Shown here: in pieces, positions 15,301 through 27,600 of the stretch
Layout of the letters: each line of letters opens with the position of its first letter
Numbering within the stretch: the stretch's first letter is position 1
Source: Stichopus chloronotus
Lineage: Eukaryota; Echinodermata; Holothuroidea; Aspidochirotida; Stichopodidae
Length of the DNA: 64,000 bases
Reading direction: 5' to 3'
Assembly (NCBI GenBank): GCA_021234535.1
Contig: CM037836.1
Coordinates: 15,421,111-15,485,110 of the forward strand
Notes under the pieces: model-generated
What the model saw: the letters and a program-made list of their open reading frames with translations, nothing else
Databases searched by the model: none
What the model was told of the DNA's origin: nothing
Position numbers and translations under genes: made by a program

Positions 15301-18300
15301 AAGTGACTTATGTTGACCTCAGATGATACTGAGCACTGATACCTATTAAACTTATTTACTACGTCAAACTTAATTTAGCCATTTCATATTAAACCACTGA
15401 GGCAACATCTGTGACAGATGCACACATGCACAAGCTCACATGCACACACACCTTCTCATTCACACACACCTGTCATGATTACTCCATTTGCGGTGTTAAA
15501 AACTTGAGCAAGTTTATTCAAGACCCTCTTTCACAGTTTAGAGCTTGCAAAGCAGCCATTCTTTGTTCTTTGCCATTCTTTGCCCAACTTTATCTTTAAA
15601 AATATCACAGAGTAATCACATTTACAAATTCATAACCCACTTCGTAGATTACAATATTTTAGCCTGGAATTATAGTCCCTTTTAAAGAAAAACATAGCTC
15701 AGTGTTTGCTTTCTTAAATATTGAAAAAGGTGGATTCACACCAGACCAGATGGAAAGTATTAATTATCACACTAGCAAATATTTGGGATTACTGATATAG
15801 GTTTATCCGAAATGCCAACAACATTGCTGTGTACAATTGCTGACAGTTTAAACAGATTGCTTTGTGATTTAGGCTAATAAAGGCCAACAAAGTATTACCA
15901 AGGTCGTACAAAGCAGAAGAGGAATGGGGGGGGGGAATGAGGCAATCCCTTTCACTTGTCATTGTTAATTCTGTAACTTTGACAACATACAGTAAACAGT
16001 AAACACAACTCTTTTATTGTATCATTGTGCACTGTATGTATTATGGTGTGTAATTCGCAGTGTAACACGAATACTGCTCAAGCTCATTGTTGTTATTCTC
16101 AATTCTTATTGCTGAGAAAACTTGATTTTTCCAACCAGAAATTAGACCAATCGGATCAGTCACTCTTAGTCCTCAGTACATGGGAAACTCATGTGATCAG
16201 GTTCATGTCCAAGGAGGGGGTTTGGAGTCCTTGCTTGCGCCAACTGTAAGACTTTTTATGGGTTAAACATGCAGCCGCGAAACATGCCATGTCATGTATG
16301 GAATACTGTATGAGTTTTAGCTAACACAATTTTATTGCTGGCTATTTGTTGAATGTGCCGCTTCACACCACTCTTTTGGAATCTACACCATTTTTCAGCC
16401 TATTTTATTTTTCACTTTATTCCTTCATGCTTGTTCATTATGATAGTTACACTACCTGTGCAATAGTGCTGAAAGTACCCTGACAGAACAATTCAACTCC
16501 CAAGTAACTTATGTGAATTGGACACCCTGGATGTGTCTTTCTTAGCCACCTGGGGGTTTGTAAAGCTAACAATTTCCTTCTCTCCTCATGGCCAACTGAT
16601 GGTGGAACTCTGCTTTGTCCTGTATGTTAAGCCTGTATATGCTTGACCCCCAGCCTATGCAGGCTTAACTTCCCCACTGAAAATCACTGAAAAATTTTGC
16701 ATACCAAAACAGTTGTCACCACATTCAATCTTTATTTTCAAGAAATGAATCTACTTTAATGTTGCACCATTTGATATCTTCAACCTGAAATAACACTTTG
16801 CTGTTATAAAAAATTATTACAGTCTGTAACAGCAGTGTTCTCATTCTGGAAGCTTTTTCCTGCTTATAATAAAGTCAACATTAAGAATTCACATACAGAC
16901 ATTGCATTGTGAAATTATGTGTGAGGCAATTGTAATACTAATTGAGTCTTAGCTGCATCATTTTACGGCAGAAAGTTACATTAAGTTTGAAATCAAGGCA
17001 GGAATTACCATTGAGACAATTTGTCAAATGAATAGTTCTATGCATAACACAATCATATTGGAAAAATAAGTGCCTAGCTGCTGTTAGCTGCTGACTGTGT
17101 TCAAATGAGATACCCATCATATCACCTCAATATGATTTTCACTGGGGAAAGCAAAGTTCTCAGTTAGATTGCTCTTTGACTTAAAAAGTTAGCTAAAATA
17201 GGACATGCACAGAATCTTGTCTCAACAGGATATCTTCAAGCAATGCAATAGGTTTGTGTCTGCAATTGCAAGGAGATGCATAGAAGAGTCATGTGTGTGG
17301 CTTGTAGTAGCAGGGATGGGAGAATTGTAACTCTATGGGTAGATGAGAATCTGCATTTCGGTTTCTACTAGATTAATGTTACCTGTGGATTTTTCTTCTT
17401 AACTGAATAGTCCCAGTACGATGAGGGTAATATTTCTTCAAATGAAAGTCGCAATGGTTTACTTCCTTCTTTTTCAAAAACAAATTCCTTCTTCTGCAGA
17501 ACTTGTAAGCTGTTGTCAGTTATGATCTTTAAATGTGTCACAGAAAAAGAAACAATATTCTGCCACTGACTGAAAACTGATTGAAAGAGTAAGCAACAGG
17601 TATGCTACACAAGGACCAATCAATGACTGATGTCATTGTTAGCATAACTACAATGTACATGCTAAAACTACAACATGTGTTAGTTTTAATGACTATATAT
17701 ATACATTACATATTACTGTCAAAGGAACAGCTGATGTGTTTACAACCAAGTATTACAATCCAAAGCTGAGGAATGAAGAACACTTGTTATACTTGCAAGA
17801 AAATTAGTAAAGTTGCAACAGCTTTGTCTTCAACGAAATGTTCCTTGCGTGAAAAAAAAAATTTTGGACCTGTATTGTATCTGTAAGTTAAGGTACGCCT
17901 CCTTGCGGAATGTTTCCAGGCTACATGAACATTTACATAAACTCACTGTTGTTATAATCTACATTACCATAAAATCTACTCTCTATGTGAATGAAGTGAA
18001 ATACAGCAGTATTTAAATAGGTATATAAACATACTGATTCTTGAGTAATAGAAAGCTTTTTAAAAAAAATTCTGTAGCTAAAAAAAGAAAACTATTACGT
18101 AAAGAATCAACAGGTGACACAATAGTTGTACAGTGGCATTTTATGTTAAGTATCTAAACAGTGGAAAACATGAGAAGCACTTCGAGCATACAAGGATACA
18201 CAAAGTTCAAAGGGATCACAAAAATACACAAAAAGGTATAAAAATAAATATATTTTTAAAATTATACAATAAATAATTTTGTTTATTTTATATAGTGAAA

Positions 18301-21300
18301 AAATCATGATCCATTAGACGTGCACAATGTAACCAACCTTTCCTGCCGTAGGTATTTTCACATAGTATCCAACTTCCATATTTGTAATTTCTCTTGTTGA
18401 TTTGTCACTCTTTGCTGCAAAGATATATATCCTCTTAGCTTTCACAGTTTTACCATTAATGTGAACTTTAATCCAGCAGAACTGTGTGATCCATAGGTGG
18501 CATGTACTGTCATCGACCTCATTTTGAATATTACAGTTCTCTTCCCAAACTGGTTTGCCATCTGTAAAGGACGACATTTTCAAATGAAGGGACTTTAGGT
18601 ACTTTGAAGAGATAATTCTGTAGTTTCTTGACAATTCTATGGCTCATTCTTACTATTTCATTTATTTGTTTCTCTATAACATTGGATAACTATAGCAATT
18701 GTAGATTATGAGTATATTTTAAAATGTTACGAAAGGGAGTTTTAAATGTGAAAACCATTGTAAGCGTGTGAAGCAGATCACTCCCAGTAAATATATAACA
18801 AATTTGTAGACTAGTTCTACGTTACATAAATTATTTACATTTTTACACAAAGGTACACCTGCATAGAGATAAAAGAGAAAATGGATAGACATGCACGTAA
18901 GTGAATAAAAAAAATGAAAGGAGAAAAAGAAGTACACACCAACTGATCAATAAGTAATTATGCAATGCTGCAATACTTCAGTACTTGTTTTAACACTTGA
19001 AAGTGAGGTGCTGGCTTAAATTTCATTCAATATCTCAATTTGATCGATCACTAATTTTATCTTGTGATAGCCACATTGAATAAACAGTGTGTCTAATTAC
19101 TAATTATGTAGGTCAATCATACATTGGTCATCACCGGTTGTCGGCAAAATCACAAGCCACAGAGATAACGGTCCATTACATCATAATGTCCACGCCATTC
19201 CTATACATGCCTAGTGTTAGAAACTGTTTGGCGGGAAGTTTGAACACATCATGTTGAACATGAGAAGTTTGTTTCAAAACGTCAACAATACGAGTGAAAA
19301 TGGTTTAAAGTGGCTTGAATAAGTCAGAATGCATGTTCCTTTGCCAGGAATTCCCTTTTAACTAGAGCCAAGGGAATAAGAACGGAAAACATCAAATTCT
19401 ATAGATGACCCAAGTACATCCGTCTGTATCATGCTATCTGATGTATGTGATTGCTTTACAGCTTACTGAAAATGTTGTAAAAGTTTACCTTTCATAGAAT
19501 GGCTTTCAAAAACTTTTGCTGTTGTTTTCACTCCTTGGCTTAAAATCAGACAGTGTGGTAATGTTAGTTTTGCAGGAGCAGACAACTGCAAACAATTTGG
19601 CAAAAGTTCCACCATTACACATGAATTGGTTGTAAATGACTCATCCTCTGAATTCTGAGAGTTTTCATGGATAGCTCTGAAGTCAATTGTGCGTTCCTCC
19701 TTCAATGCCCCTTCTGGAATATCAAGACTGATGTCTGTATTTGGTATTGTAAGAAGCCCCCCATTGCCACCAACGGGGCATCTTATATGTAAGTTACTTG
19801 GAACACTAAATTGTCCTGAGAAAGAAAAGAAAGAGGAACCACGCTCCCCAATGTAAATGTGAGTCAGACAGCATCTTACTAAACCAAAATCTTGCGCTGG
19901 AAATTTTAAATTTGAGTGTCTTGTATGAATTCAAATCACAAATTAATAAGTTTTCACTTACCGTTTGGAATGAAAACACCATTAATTTTATTTGTGATCC
20001 TGGGAGATGCAATATTATCTACTCACTTTTATTCTTTGTTGTAAATATGAAATCCTGTAAAAAATAATAACTAATGCACATATAGGAGACTAAAGGTCAA
20101 TGGAACAGAGAAAATTAAAATCAAGAAAGAAAAAAAAACACAATGGAAGGTTGTACTTCATTTTGACAATATAACCAGAATGCAGAAATGCATTGTGGTT
20201 TCGATGATCTGTTTAAGAGAATTTTTTTCTGAATCTGATATAATAACATAAGTATGTGTCACATTAAGCTATGAACAGTTTGTTTTATATAAAATATGGG
20301 ATCTGCACAAGCTTCCTCTCTTGAGATCATACAGTATCTGAATGTTCACAATTTGACCCTTGGTGACACTGAATGACCTTTTACCTGCATTAAAGACCAA
20401 TTGGTTCTTGTGCTCAATGAGATACAACTAAATATTGAATATGATGTCTGTTCTAGCTCCCCTTATTGAGCTAGGATGTTTACAATAATTCCATACTGTG
20501 AGCCTGTTGACTGCAAATGAACTTTGACCTTCAGATAATGGAATTTTTGTATACTCAACGAGATACACCTACAATCTAGGAATGTACAGTGCACGCAAAT
20601 GTCTGTGTAAACAGTGTCAATTTCTATAAGATCTTTAAATGAGAATAAGTTTTGAAAAAAATGTCTATGGATGTGTTCAGTTTTATGTGTGTACTCTGCC
20701 TTTGAGTAAACATTACATTAACGTTCATCTCCGATTCTACTTACTACAATGTTCCTTACTTCCTATAGCACTACTTGCCCATAGCAGGAGTACCTTGAAA
20801 TTTCATGAAATCACTGCTTACTGCATTACTGACAGATTCCATATGGTTGTTGTACAGACACGTTCCCTGTACACGGATGTCTATGTTAATTGTTGTTAAC
20901 CACACACAGCCCTCTGGACTAATGCGAAATAGCTATAGCAATAAAAAAGTGCTGAAATTGAATAGTTTTACCTTGACTAACTGAGTAACTTTTACCACGT
21001 CATCTTCAATCATGATTATTTTCACATGTCAACATCAATGACAGGAAAATATCCACTTTATCAATTCAAATGTGTTATCAATTACTGTAAGATCTGATAC
21101 ACTCTGTAAACAACCCTGAAAAGGTATGCATTAGCTTTCTTTTTAACACAATAGTGAGGACTCTGCAGATCCAAGTGACAATTTGCAACCGTTAACTTGA
21201 ACTAATTAAGTGGTCAGTGCCTAGTACATTGAGGGGGGAGATGGAAGATATTAGGACGTTTAAAGTAGAACATTGAGGAGTGCTTTTTTTACCCATCCCC

Positions 21301-23838
21301 CTGTGGCTATGGGACAATGTTATTGAGCTTACTTGATCTCAACTGCATTTAGAGTTGTAAAATTGTGTTGGTTTGCATAACACTGTTATGTATGGTGAAA
21401 TATTCTCTATTCTGTTTTTTTAAAAGTTGAATGTACAAACTTTTAGCGTAAAATATGCCATCCTGTTCCTGATGGTCCAATGTAAGCTTAGCAACATATT
21501 AGATGCCATAAGTACATTTTCAAGCAGTTTGGATTAAAATTTACCTGAAAATGTTAGTCTAGTCTGTTTCTCTAATGTAAGTGTAAGGCACAACAGTAAG
21601 TAATGCATGTGTTGGCTAGGCTCTATCTCAGTATACATCAAAAGTCACAAGTCACTCTGAATGAAAATATCTCGTAGAGGAAACCTTCAAATTAAAGTTT
21701 GCGAAAATATTGTGAATTATCAGTTTAGGGTCTTTTACACATGTCATGGAAATGATTTTGGCATTTTTGACCGATTGAGGTATTTTTCGATACTTTTGAT
21801 GTTCGAAAGTACGATACGGTACAAAGTGCACACAGACAACAGACAACAGACAGCGTGTGAGATCCGACGATGGTTTTGTGACTGAAATCTCTTACTTTAG
21901 GGAGTCTAAGTCCTTGACAACATTATCGCAGTTTGCATCAACAGGGCGTTGTCTTTGGAATGAACGTTGTTTAGGCATTCCTTCCTACCATGCTGCTTCG
22001 GTTTAGTGCTGTAGCATGCATGGTGCATGCACGGTTATTTCAATGTTTCATTGTCGCCAACATTTTTTTTTACTGAAATGCTAATCTGTATTTGATGTGC
22101 CCAGCAAGTTGCACAGTTTTTGTGTACACAACTTGAAGCATGTGGCTTGGAATTTTTTAACCCCTAATCACAGACTTTTCCAATTACATACTTCTTAATA
22201 TAGCATTATATACTGCAACCAGTGGTGTACATGTGATCTGCCAATGAAACACAAGCCATTGTGTGAAGGTAAGAACATATTTGCAGTCCAGTTATGTAAT
22301 CTCTGGTTGACTCCCTTACCTGAGCAAGAGAACAGCTATCAAAAATGGTTTCTTCACATGGCTTTACTTTTCACTATGGTATTATCTATTTTTCCAAGTG
22401 TACCAAGTATTTTTGGTATATTTGTCAGCTTTTAATATTAATACGATCGGTATACATGTCATTGCTATGCCTAGGTATACCAGGCAGTATATCGATGCAA
22501 CTTATTTACACGTTTAAGCAGTTTGACCCTTGCTGACCTCAAATTCCCTTTGACCTCCATTAAAAAAGATAGTGTTCTTGCAGTCTATAAGATACACATA
22601 CATACTTCATACGACATCTGTCCAAGCTTCCCTTCTTGAGATATTGTGTTTTACAAGGTTTTAACAATTGGACCCATGTTGATCTAAAATGACCTTTGAC
22701 CTCCACCAGAATCAATGGGATGTTGTACTCAATGTGGTACACCAAATTTGACATTTGTCAAAAATTCCCTTTTTGAGATATTGTGTTTACAAGGTTTTCT
22801 CAATTTGACCCCTGTTGACTTCAAACAAATTTGACCCCCATCAAAATCAATAGGGATCTTTCATTCGATGTGGTACACCAACACACAGCACCAACTATGA
22901 GATTTGCCCAAGCTTCACTTCTTGAGATATCGTGTTTAAAATGTTTGAACAATTTGACCCCTGTTGTCCCCAAATGACCTTTGACGTCCACCAAAAAACA
23001 ATAGGATTCTTTTACTTAATGAGGTTCACCTGCATACTAAATATAAGATCTGTCCAAGCTTCCCTTCTTGAGATATCGTGTTTACAAGGGAGGGCATTAC
23101 ATACATACTGTACATTTGTACACATGCACACCCACACAAACACGCACGCCCACGCATGCACACACCCATATGCATGTTAATAAAGGTTATGATTATCATT
23201 GAAACCAAACATCATTATAACACAATGACAATGGAAATGCACTTGTTTAGAGGTGAGGATACGTACATAGACTGACAGGGAAATCGTTTAGATACCCAGT
23301 CGATGCCCTATATGAGAGGGCATACTGACCTGGTAGCCTGCAGTGTATGATCAAGTCATAGTGTTAGGTACTAGGAAATCTCTGTCAAATTTTAAATTTA
23401 ATACACCAAGTAGAATTGGGACATTATTGACATGAGTTATAAAGTAAAGACAGAGAGATCCATTTAATTTGATGATCAGATTTCCATTTTATTGCCAATT
23501 CACTTGCACACAAAGTGTAATCATAGCATAAGAAAGTTGAAGTTGACCTAAATTTAATTTGCAAGGTCTCTCCGAGTTGCGGAAGTCTACAATGGATAAA
23601 CTATACATAGTAAGTTAGCAAAAACTCTCCTCGCTCCAAACAACAGTAGCAAGTATGAACTTAGGGGAACTTTCTTGTCTCTTATAGTTTAACCTACTAA
23701 TATATTTTTTCAGAGCAATGGGACCTTTCAGTTTCACTTGATCTGTATACACTCACCTCCCAATTCCTCAAATTTAGTCGTATATCCCACCTGCTCAGAT
23801 GATGACTGTTGCTGGTTAGCTGAACCTGATAACTTAAT
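3279..23838 (-). CDS. UNC5-like ZU5-UPA-death domain protein, 3' nine exons
   Basis: This is a gene model joined from nine exons: 23838-23757, 19815-19489, 18561-18338, 17526-17383 (or 17559-17383), 14428-14279, 11687-11634, 9806-9690, 5148-4833 and 3325-3279. All junctions have GT..AG and matching phases (1,1,0,0,0,0,0,1), giving about 486 codons to the stop. Order of domains: a short Ser/Gln-rich part, ZU5, UPA, an acidic linker and a death domain. This trio is known from UNC5 netrin receptors, UNC5CL, PIDD and ankyrins, where ZU5 and UPA pack on the death domain and hold it closed until signalling. No transmembrane segment or extracellular domain is visible, so whether it is a receptor or a cytoplasmic adaptor is open. 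The first exons lie upstream or were missed. Confidence 0.8.
4833..5148 (-). CDS. Death-domain exon
   Basis: The exon opens after a polypyrimidine tract and ACAG and reads ELSEQIGSSC onward in phase 0. It shows the six-helix death-domain pattern: VARALGLTKTQIENI (helices 2-3), SYQVLSKWKE (helix 4), a Gly-Phe-Ser-Ala-Thr turn, LVTALQNAGRKDLADNL (helices 5-6). About 75 residues form the domain, followed by a basic/Ser tail. Death domains bind other death domains in apoptosis and NF-kB signalling. The intron upstream carries the 6.2-7.2 kb repeat array. Confidence 0.85.
6190..7170. repeat. 145-bp tandem repeat array (TGACCT family), intronic
   Basis: Seven head-to-tail units of about 145 bp, marked by 'aatagggatcatctactc' near 6220, 6355, 6499, 6644, 6789, 6934 and 7080. 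Each carries TGACCTCAAATGACCTTTGA-type runs. The array is followed by CA-rich sequence (7172-7215) and a hairpin at 7228-7254 (arm GATTCCTT). Related copies occur elsewhere in the window. Confidence 0.85.
9690..9806 (-). CDS. Acidic linker exon (39 codons)
   Basis: A phase 0-0 exon of 117 bases, acceptor after TTGTCAATAG and donor ATCAGG/GTAACT. It begins Asp-Pro and is rich in Glu, Gly, Ser and Thr (DPNVPRHEASGVVG, then EGEEPGSKLSSD). This is an unstructured linker between UPA and the death domain. It opens with the same GATCC bases as the exon at 11634-11687. Confidence 0.7.
10030..11470. repeat. Decayed TGACCT-family copies
   Basis: Diverged pieces of the same unit occur near 10050-10390 and 11110-11390. 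The latter ends in a CA-rich tract (11400-11437) and a short TCATC-containing end like the other copies. Both lie in introns of the ZU5 gene. Confidence 0.55.
11634..11687 (-). CDS. Linker mini-exon (18 codons)
   Basis: A phase 0-0 exon of exactly 54 bases coding DPDKEQPSLSKRNSIESM, between AAACAG and ATG/GTAATG. It is phase-compatible on both sides, so skipping it would keep the frame. KRNS resembles a basophilic kinase site, which is only a guess. Confidence 0.65.
12200..14270. other. Intron, nothing recognised
   Basis: This intron sequence of the ZU5/death-domain gene shows no exon with good splice signals, no repeat array and no recognisable protein motif on either strand. Confidence 0.45.
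14279..14428 (-). CDS. UPA domain exon, second half
   Basis: A phase 0-0 exon of 50 codons, acceptor at TTGATAG and strong donor GCA/GTGAGT. It starts EISFRSVALSQESS, matching the UPA strand that follows the Trp in UNC5 proteins, then continues to EEIDLACFLA. An alternative internal acceptor (CGCAG before 14411) would break the phase and is not preferred. Confidence 0.7.
14430..17380. other. Intron with a decayed repeat end
   Basis: A diverged TGACCT remnant and a CA-rich tract lie near 15300-15480. The rest, including the 74-codon plus-strand frame at 16025-16249, shows nothing recognisable. Confidence 0.4.
17383..17559 (-). CDS. UPA domain exon, first half
   Basis: The reading frame includes SKPLRLSFEEILPSSYWDY, the UPA core pattern (hydrophobic strand, then a conserved Trp), ending KKKNPQ at donor CAG/GTAACA. 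Two acceptors are possible, both phase 0: after GGCAG (exon from 17559, adding NIVSFSVTHLK) or after TTAAAG (exon from 17526). cDNA is needed to choose. Confidence 0.75.
18338..18561 (-). CDS. ZU5 C-terminal / ZU5-UPA junction exon
   Basis: An exon of 224 bases, phase 1 to 0. It reads DGKPVWEENCNI, then CHLWITQFCWIKV, the last ZU5 strand (the 'V.HFSWF'-like pattern), then VKAKRIYIFAA leading into UPA. Donor GGAAAG/GTTGGT. The split Asp codon joins it cleanly to the exon ending at 19489. Confidence 0.8.
19489..19815 (-). CDS. ZU5 domain exon
   Basis: An exon of 327 bases after a long polypyrimidine tract and CTCAG, donor AAAG/GTAAAC. It encodes the ZU5 hallmark: GGNGGLLTIPNTDISLDIP, EGALKEE, then VELLPNCLQLSAPAKLTLPH, as in UNC5 and ankyrin ZU5 domains where a Gly-Gly strand and a 'P.G.L..PV.L.LPHC' strand are typical. 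This is the most secure exon of the gene. Confidence 0.9.
19965..20002 (-). CDS. Possible 38-base alternative exon before ZU5
   Basis: A short open segment ITNKINGVFIPN lies between CTCCCAG and a strong donor ACG/GTAAGT, phase 2 in and phase 1 out. Its exit phase fits the ZU5 exon, but its entry phase does not fit the exon at 23757-23838. It may be an alternative exon or a false signal. Confidence 0.3.
20330..20570. repeat. Decayed TGACCT-family copies
   Basis: About one and a half diverged units ('tgaatgacctttta', 'cttattgag') in an intron of the ZU5 gene. Confidence 0.45.
22505..23175. repeat. TGACCT-family tandem array with CA-rich end
   Basis: About four units with TTGACCTCC and 'cttgagatatcgtgtttaca' landmarks, followed by a CA/CG-rich tract (23107-23170) and a TCATTGAAACC end. 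It lies between the Ser/Gln-rich exon and the ZU5 exon. Confidence 0.75.
23757..23838 (-). CDS. Ser/Gln-rich exon upstream of ZU5
   Basis: Clear acceptor (TTTTGTTGACAG) and donor (GGGAG/GTGAGT) bound 82 bases reading IKLSGSANQQQSSSEQVG to FEELG in phase 0, ending in phase 1. That joins directly to the ZU5 exon at 19815. No domain is recognised. It is the most upstream exon I can support. Confidence 0.6.
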
Positions 23839-24169
23839 CTGTCAACAAAATCAACAGTATACGAATGTATAAAATAAAAGGGTGAGTTTGAGAGTAGCAC
23901 TATGCACTGGCAATTTAGAGGAAGTGTAAACTGCTACAGAATGTTGCAGAATGAAATTCCCAAGTGCTTACTTATTTGGCATACTTATTCCACTTATGCT
24001 AAATACTTGCTTGCATTGCTATATAGAAAGAACTGTCTAACTCAGAGAGGAGGAATGGTTGAGGGCAGTCATTCCACAACATACAACAACAACCAGGCAG
24101 TCAAAGGACTGTCATTCCTTTCCAATATTTGTGACGAAAAGGGATAACCGACATACCAATTTTGAGTTC

Positions 24170-24500
24170 AATTACTGTACCTTCTCGTAGTTGAGATACC
24201 ATGTCCACATTAGGTTTAAAACTATGAATTTTGAGGACCTCATGTGACCTTTGGCCATTATATAACGATGGTGATCATCTACACATCAAGAGCTATATAT
24301 GTGAACAGTTTGAAGTTTACAGCAGTTTTTAGTTACGTTTTCAGATGCTGAGATATCTTTCTTCAAATGTTTTCAAAATTTCACCTCTGGTGAACTCAAA
24401 TAGCCTTTGACATCCATGAAGAATAATAGGGATAATCTACTCACAAATGAATATGAATTAACACACCAACTGTGAAGTTTGGGCATCTTTTCCTTCTTAA
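24170..24500. repeat. Decayed TGACCT-family copies
   Basis: Two degenerate units ('tgaggacctcatgtgacctt', 'aataatagggataatctact') upstream of the last supported exon of the ZU5 gene. Confidence 0.5.
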
Positions 24501-24718
24501 GCCATGAGTATAGTTCAGCATGCTGACTAATTTCCCTAATGTGCATAGGCTTAGGACCACTATCATTAGGCTAACTAAAAGTCATGCCCTGTATGTTAAA
24601 ATTGGCTGTAGCCAAGGATACGTGGTAGATATGTGATCAGTGCCACCAATCAGGCTACCGTACGCTATCTATAATTTGGCCTATAGATAATAGAGCCAGT
24701 ACAGTAGTAGACCATATA

Positions 24719-24795
24719 GTACTAGCCGGCTAGTACTAGCCGGCTAGTACTAGCCGGCTAGTACTAGCCGGCTAGTACTAGCCGGCTAGTACTAG
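24719..24795. repeat. 14-bp palindromic satellite
   Basis: The unit TAGTACTAGCCGGC is repeated about five times without a mismatch. GCCGGC falls at 24725, 24739, 24753, 24767 and 24781. Each unit contains two palindromes, TAGTACTA and GCCGGC, so the whole block is self-complementary and could extrude as a cruciform. Confidence 0.9.
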
Positions 24796-24799
24796 AGGC

Positions 24800-27600
24800 T
24801 TGCAGGGCTAGACAAAAAAATGTAAAAGCAAATTCAAGTTGAACAGGCTATATAGGGCCCATACACTCAGTGTTACTTGGAATGTCACTAACATTAACAC
24901 AGTTGCAGCAAGCTTCCTCAGAAAATCAAAACGTACGTTCCCCTATTTTCGTGCATCCCTTTTTCGTGAAATCTGTCATAAGCTCTTTGTGTGCTTTGCA
25001 ACAGATACCTGTAGAAGACATTTTAGTCTGTACTGACCTGTCACTTACTTCCTTCAAAAGGACCTTACAGTGGGCCTAATTTAGGTGAAAATGCTTCACT
25101 AGAAACCATAAAATGATATGTACCTTAACTAAATTTCATTGTATTAGTATTAGCATTTCCCCTTAGTTTTGGCATCATGACACAATGGGCCTAGCCTATA
25201 CTGAATGAAATCGCTGTATTTTTCGAGAATGTCCTTCCAACTGCAGCCTAAATAATGCTTTTACTATAAGTAGCAGTAGTAGGACTGAAGGTTCAAGCAT
25301 ACTTAATGTGTGCGGTTTGGGGGTCAGTTTAAAAGGGGGAGTTAGAAAGGTTGCATATCATTAAGGTGCACGAAAATGAACCCAGTGCTGACAGGGTGAT
25401 GCAACATAAACTTGATCATCCCCTCAAACGTTAAAGAATCAACTAAAAGTTTCAACTCTAACAAGGTAAGGAAAGCTGTCAAAAAGTGTCAGTGTACTGC
25501 ACATCTGCTTTTCCATTAAATTTTATCTTCAATTAGGGACTTGCTAGCTATTTTCCAACTTTGTTTCATGAAATACGGGCTTCCATGCTACTACTATGTA
25601 GGCCCAAGGCGTTACATCAGTTCAGGCCACACATTCACAAATCCATCTTAAAGGTCATGCCCCCCCCCTTAAATTTTGTTATGACCACGCTCTGAGAGGC
25701 ATCTTTCCACGAAATTATCAATGGCCACTTTTGGCTGCCATTGATTATTGTTTCTCACCATTTTCAAATAGGCCTAGACCATGGCTATATTTTGGTCTTG
25801 GATGAGTGAAGTTTGGCCTTTGTGTAACATGAAAATTGAAATGGTTACAAATATTGAGGCCATGTTTCAGAGTTGAAACTCATCAGTTAACTATGACAAT
25901 TTATTCTTGTCTAGACTAATGTGAATAATTTTCCTTGTAGTATTGGACAACCTGTTTACACATCTGCTATATTGGCCCCTTTTTCTTAGCTACTGTATAA
26001 CCTAGTCATCTGCTCTAAAACTAGTAAAAGTGCAAAGACTTAGCCTACAACTTGTACTATGCATGCATTTATTTTGTCATTGGTGATAATTGTAATCTTA
26101 TGTATTCACTGAGAAGTTAAAAGAACAGTCCATACCATCCACAAACTCCTGTCACAAATGGAGAATATTCAGTTATTAAGACAGCACACCACCAAGTAAG
26201 AGCACCAACCAAACCACTTGGTACAGAAAATATTGTAAAATAGCAATGAGTTTTACAATGAATAACATTAGAGTAAATTATCTTTATGAATAATTCATAC
26301 TCTAGGCATGACGACATGAATGTCACACGATGGTTTTCTTTGCTTTTGTTTCTGTGCAACTTTACTGTCATAGTTTTCATCCATCTCTGAAATAAACTGG
26401 CAGTTTTCATAGACTAGGAGCAGATTGCGGGTCGTCTATCTGTAGTTAACTGCTTGATATTATTATGGATTTTACATGAATATTGTGTACCTGTATCTGC
26501 CTTAACCTTAAATACACTTTACAACTTACAGTACTGACTATTAACCCTTGCACAGCCAGTGTCCATTACTTAGACACCACCCCTTTAAGCCTTTTTATAT
26601 ATGTAGCACACAAGCTCAAAACAGATTTGAATTGTGTTCTCTCTCGAGCTCTCTTTACAACATTTTCATAACATTTCTTGGTTTTTTTCATTAACCAACC
26701 ATTCAAGCTTAAACTTGAAAGGAGCAAATTCTACAGCCTTGGAAACATATGTGGAAAAAGGAGACCCCAAAAAAGATTTTGTGATAAAGAACTAAAAGCA
26801 CACACCTTCTGCACAACAAGGTGGGATGATCAAATTACAATAAAAAAAATGTTTGATTATGTTAGTCAGGTATACTTACAGTAAATCCTGTGTATCTTTC
26901 AATTCACAGTGGAAAAACAATTTGCTAATGCAGTACTAAAAAGTAAACTGCTATCCAGTACATGTACAGAGCTCTACTTTAAAACGAAAAAGTAAATTTT
27001 CTGAGGCCCTTTCCACAGGTTTGAATTTGCCTATCAAGAGATAGTAAACTTTGGTAACCACAGGAGCAAAACTATCATACACTTGTAATGGATAAAGGGT
27101 TGATATTTACAAAATGATATGGAGCAGATTTTGGAAATAGCTTGAGACCCTGGTTTTCAACCAGAAATTTTCCACAAAGTGCACAACGCCAGGAGAGGTT
27201 TGAAGATGAAGAATCATTAATCATTTATTAGCCATCAAATCACGTTTATGAGACATTTAAGAAACTGAAATACTTCTGTTACTTCAATTAATTGTTTGCT
27301 GTTGTGATTGCTTAAAAAAGATAATAAAATATAACTTTATTGCCAAAGACTGAGAAATTCTGTTTTCTGGATTAGTTCTTAAATCAGTGTAAGTAATTCT
27401 AAATGTAATTCTGTTTCATTATTTATTGGATCCATATAACCATTATAGTGATGTAAGGAATTAATGCCCAAATGCATGCTTAACATTTGTCAGTGAAGAC
27501 TAGCTAGCAACATTTAATTAACATTTTAACGTACACTATGTTGTTCATGGCCCTAGACGCTAAGCTCATTCAATAATTCAGTTCTGATCAACGATACGCT
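24800..27600. other. Intergenic or 5' intron, nothing recognised
   Basis: I looked on the minus strand for the missing first exons of the ZU5 gene. Candidate donors near 25040 and 26875 have no convincing coding sequence before them. No domain is recognised in the open frames here. Confidence 0.4.

Noticed and set aside
20013..20040. A 28-base segment between TTTTTTACAG and GTGAGT that looks like a micro-exon of the ZU5 gene
   Set aside because: The intron to the next candidate would be only about 27 bases, and no frame fits both neighbours without a stop.
26117..26410. 97-codon minus-strand open frame
   Set aside because: No domain, no splice signals in place and biased composition; it is most likely chance.
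26700..26990. Donor-like GTAAGT on the minus strand near 26875 as the missing upstream exon of the ZU5 gene
   Set aside because: The sequence before it has stops in the relevant frames and no convincing acceptor.
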